Shown here: positions 4,782 to 5,712 of the stretch, piece by piece
Numbering within the stretch: the stretch's first letter is position 1
Layout of the letters: every line of letters starts with the position of its first letter
DNA from: Candidatus Solincola tengchongensis
Lineage (GTDB): Bacteria > Actinomycetota > Geothermincolia > Geothermincolales > RBG-13-55-18
Direction: 5' to 3'
NCBI GenBank assembly: GCA_015711895.1
Contig: MU158633.1
Span: 7,035-12,746 of the forward strand
Length of the DNA stretch: 5,712 nucleotides
Translations under genes and position numbers: made by a program
The notes under the pieces: generated by a model
The model's database searches: none
Told to the model about the DNA's origin: nothing
What the model saw: the letters and a program-made list of their open reading frames with translations, nothing else

Positions 4782-5712
4782 ATGGAAACGGAAAGGAGTT
4801 ATGCGCTGCTCGTCTTCGGATGCCAGATGAACATCCACGACGCTGAGCGCATCGCGGGCATCCTTGAAGAAGCGGGCTGGAGGGAGACGGAGCCCGGGCA
4901 GGCCGAGGCGGTCATCCTCCTAACCTGCTGCGTTAGGCAGAGCGCCGAGGAAAGGCTGTACGGACGGCTCGCTTCCCTCCGTCCGCTGAAGGAGGAGAGG
5001 GGTACCCTCATCGCCGTTGGCGGGTGCCTGGCCCAGAAGGAAGGGACGCGTCTTCTGGAAAAGGCTCCTCACGTGGATCTGGTCTTCGGGACCCACCAGT
5101 TCCCCCGCATAGCCGAGCTTCTGGACGAGGCCTCCAGGAGCCGCCTTTGCGAGCTGGGGATGGACGGGCTCCGCCTTTCCGGGCTGCCTTTCCGGAGGAG
5201 GGAGGGCTTCAGGGCCTGGGTGACCATCACTCACGGCTGCGACAACTTCTGCGCCTACTGCGTGGTCCCCTTTGTCCGCGGGAGAGAGGTGAGCAGGCCC
5301 ATAGAGGAGGTTCTCGAGGAAGTGGGTCGCCTGGTGGAGGAGGGGGTAAGGGAGGTCAACCTTCTGGGCCAGAACGTCAATTCCTACCGCCTCCGGGAGG
5401 AGGGGCGGAGCCGTTTCGCGGAACTGCTGCGGCTCATGGGGCGTGAGTTCCCGGGGGTGTGGGTACGATTCACCACCTCCCACCCCCGCGACTTCGACCG
5501 CCGCATCATGGAGGCCATCGCCGAGACGGAGAACGTGTGCGAGCACGTACACCTCCCCTTGCAGGCCGGCTCGGACAGGATACTCAAGGCCATGAACCGG
5601 GGGTACGGGGTCGAGGATTACCTGTGCAAGGTGGAAGAGCTGCGGCGCATGGTGAGGGGGGTAGTGGTGAGCACCGACCTCATGGTGGGCTTCCCCGGGG
5701 AGACCGAAGAGG
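4782..5712 (+). CDS. miaB: tRNA-2-methylthio-N6-dimethylallyladenosine synthase MiaB, first 310 residues (3' end outside window)
   Basis: A radical-SAM methylthiotransferase that adds a 2-methylthio group to i6A37 in tRNAs reading UNN codons, aiding codon-anticodon stability and frame maintenance. The N-terminal UPF0004 domain shows the three cysteines of the auxiliary [4Fe-4S] cluster: Cys14 (FGCQMN), Cys49 (LLTCCVR, with an extra Cys50 beside it) and Cys82 (GGCLAQK). The radical-SAM CxxxCxxC motif is GCDNFCAYC (Cys153, 157, 160), followed by VVPFVRGRE. LGQNVNSY, TTSHPRDF, HLPLQAGSD and LMVGFPGET are standard for the MiaB branch rather than MtaB or RimO. The gene is intact to the window edge; the last part of the radical-SAM domain and the TRAM domain lie beyond. 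Start: ATG 4782 gives a normal family N-terminus (METERSYALLVFGCQMN). The AAAGGAG at 4792-4798 is inside the coding sequence and precedes only an out-of-frame ATG at 4801. It probably has its own promoter, since a terminator stands upstream. Confidence 0.97.
   Translation, partial: METERSYALLVFGCQMNIHDAERIAGILEEAGWRETEPGQAEAVILLTCCVRQSAEERLYGRLASLRPLKEERGTLIAVGGCLAQKEGTRLLEKAPHVDLVFGTHQFPRIAELLDEASRSRLCELGMDGLRLSGLPFRRREGFRAWVTITHGCDNFCAYCVVPFVRGREVSRPIEEVLEEVGRLVEEGVREVNLLGQNVNSYRLREEGRSRFAELLRLMGREFPGVWVRFTTSHPRDFDRRIMEAIAETENVCEHVHLPLQAGSDRILKAMNRGYGVEDYLCKVEELRRMVRGVVVSTDLMVGFPGETEE

Overview
This is a GC-rich bacterial chromosomal window (roughly 60% GC by eye) with six protein genes, all on the + strand, and unusually long spacers between them. 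RNase Y, SpoVS and MiaB in this order recall the conserved rny-spoVS-miaB neighbourhood of Firmicutes and deep-branching Actinomycetota. High GC, frequent AGG and ATA codons, and what looks like a leaderless miaB promoter lean towards a deep actinobacterial or similar uncultured lineage. That placement is an inference with low confidence. No transposase, phage gene, CRISPR array or tRNA was seen.

Layout. Positions 1-891 hold the 3' part of rny (end of the KH domain plus the HD domain). The 386-nt gap that follows holds a possible rny terminator, a TATAAT box, a nested structured RNA ending in a clear intrinsic terminator (about 988-1116), and further alternative hairpins up to about 1194. Positions 1278-2384 encode a 368-aa GHKL-fold ATPase of unknown function. 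A 425-nt gap (2385-2809) holds a partly duplicated element and the best sigma-A-type promoter in the window, which drives spoVS (2810-3070). A 281-nt gap contains a TATAAT box overlapped by an inverted repeat. It is followed by a short membrane/coiled-coil protein (3352-3723) and, 30 nt later, an AP-endonuclease-2/sugar-isomerase-type TIM barrel. The best start for that barrel is an ATA codon at 3754, so a conventional ATG call at 3850 would lose the first 32 residues. A strong intrinsic terminator (4620-4642) closes this pair. miaB starts at 4782 from its own promoter and runs off the window.

Functionally the window mixes RNA turnover (RNase Y), a small Alba-like nucleic-acid-binding regulator (SpoVS) and tRNA modification (MiaB) with three less understood proteins. 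The spacers carry separate promoters and terminators, so most genes look individually transcribed; only the membrane protein and the TIM barrel form an obvious operon. The most unusual items are the structured RNA upstream of the ATPase, the ATPase itself between rny and spoVS, the ATA start, and the duplicated element upstream of spoVS.
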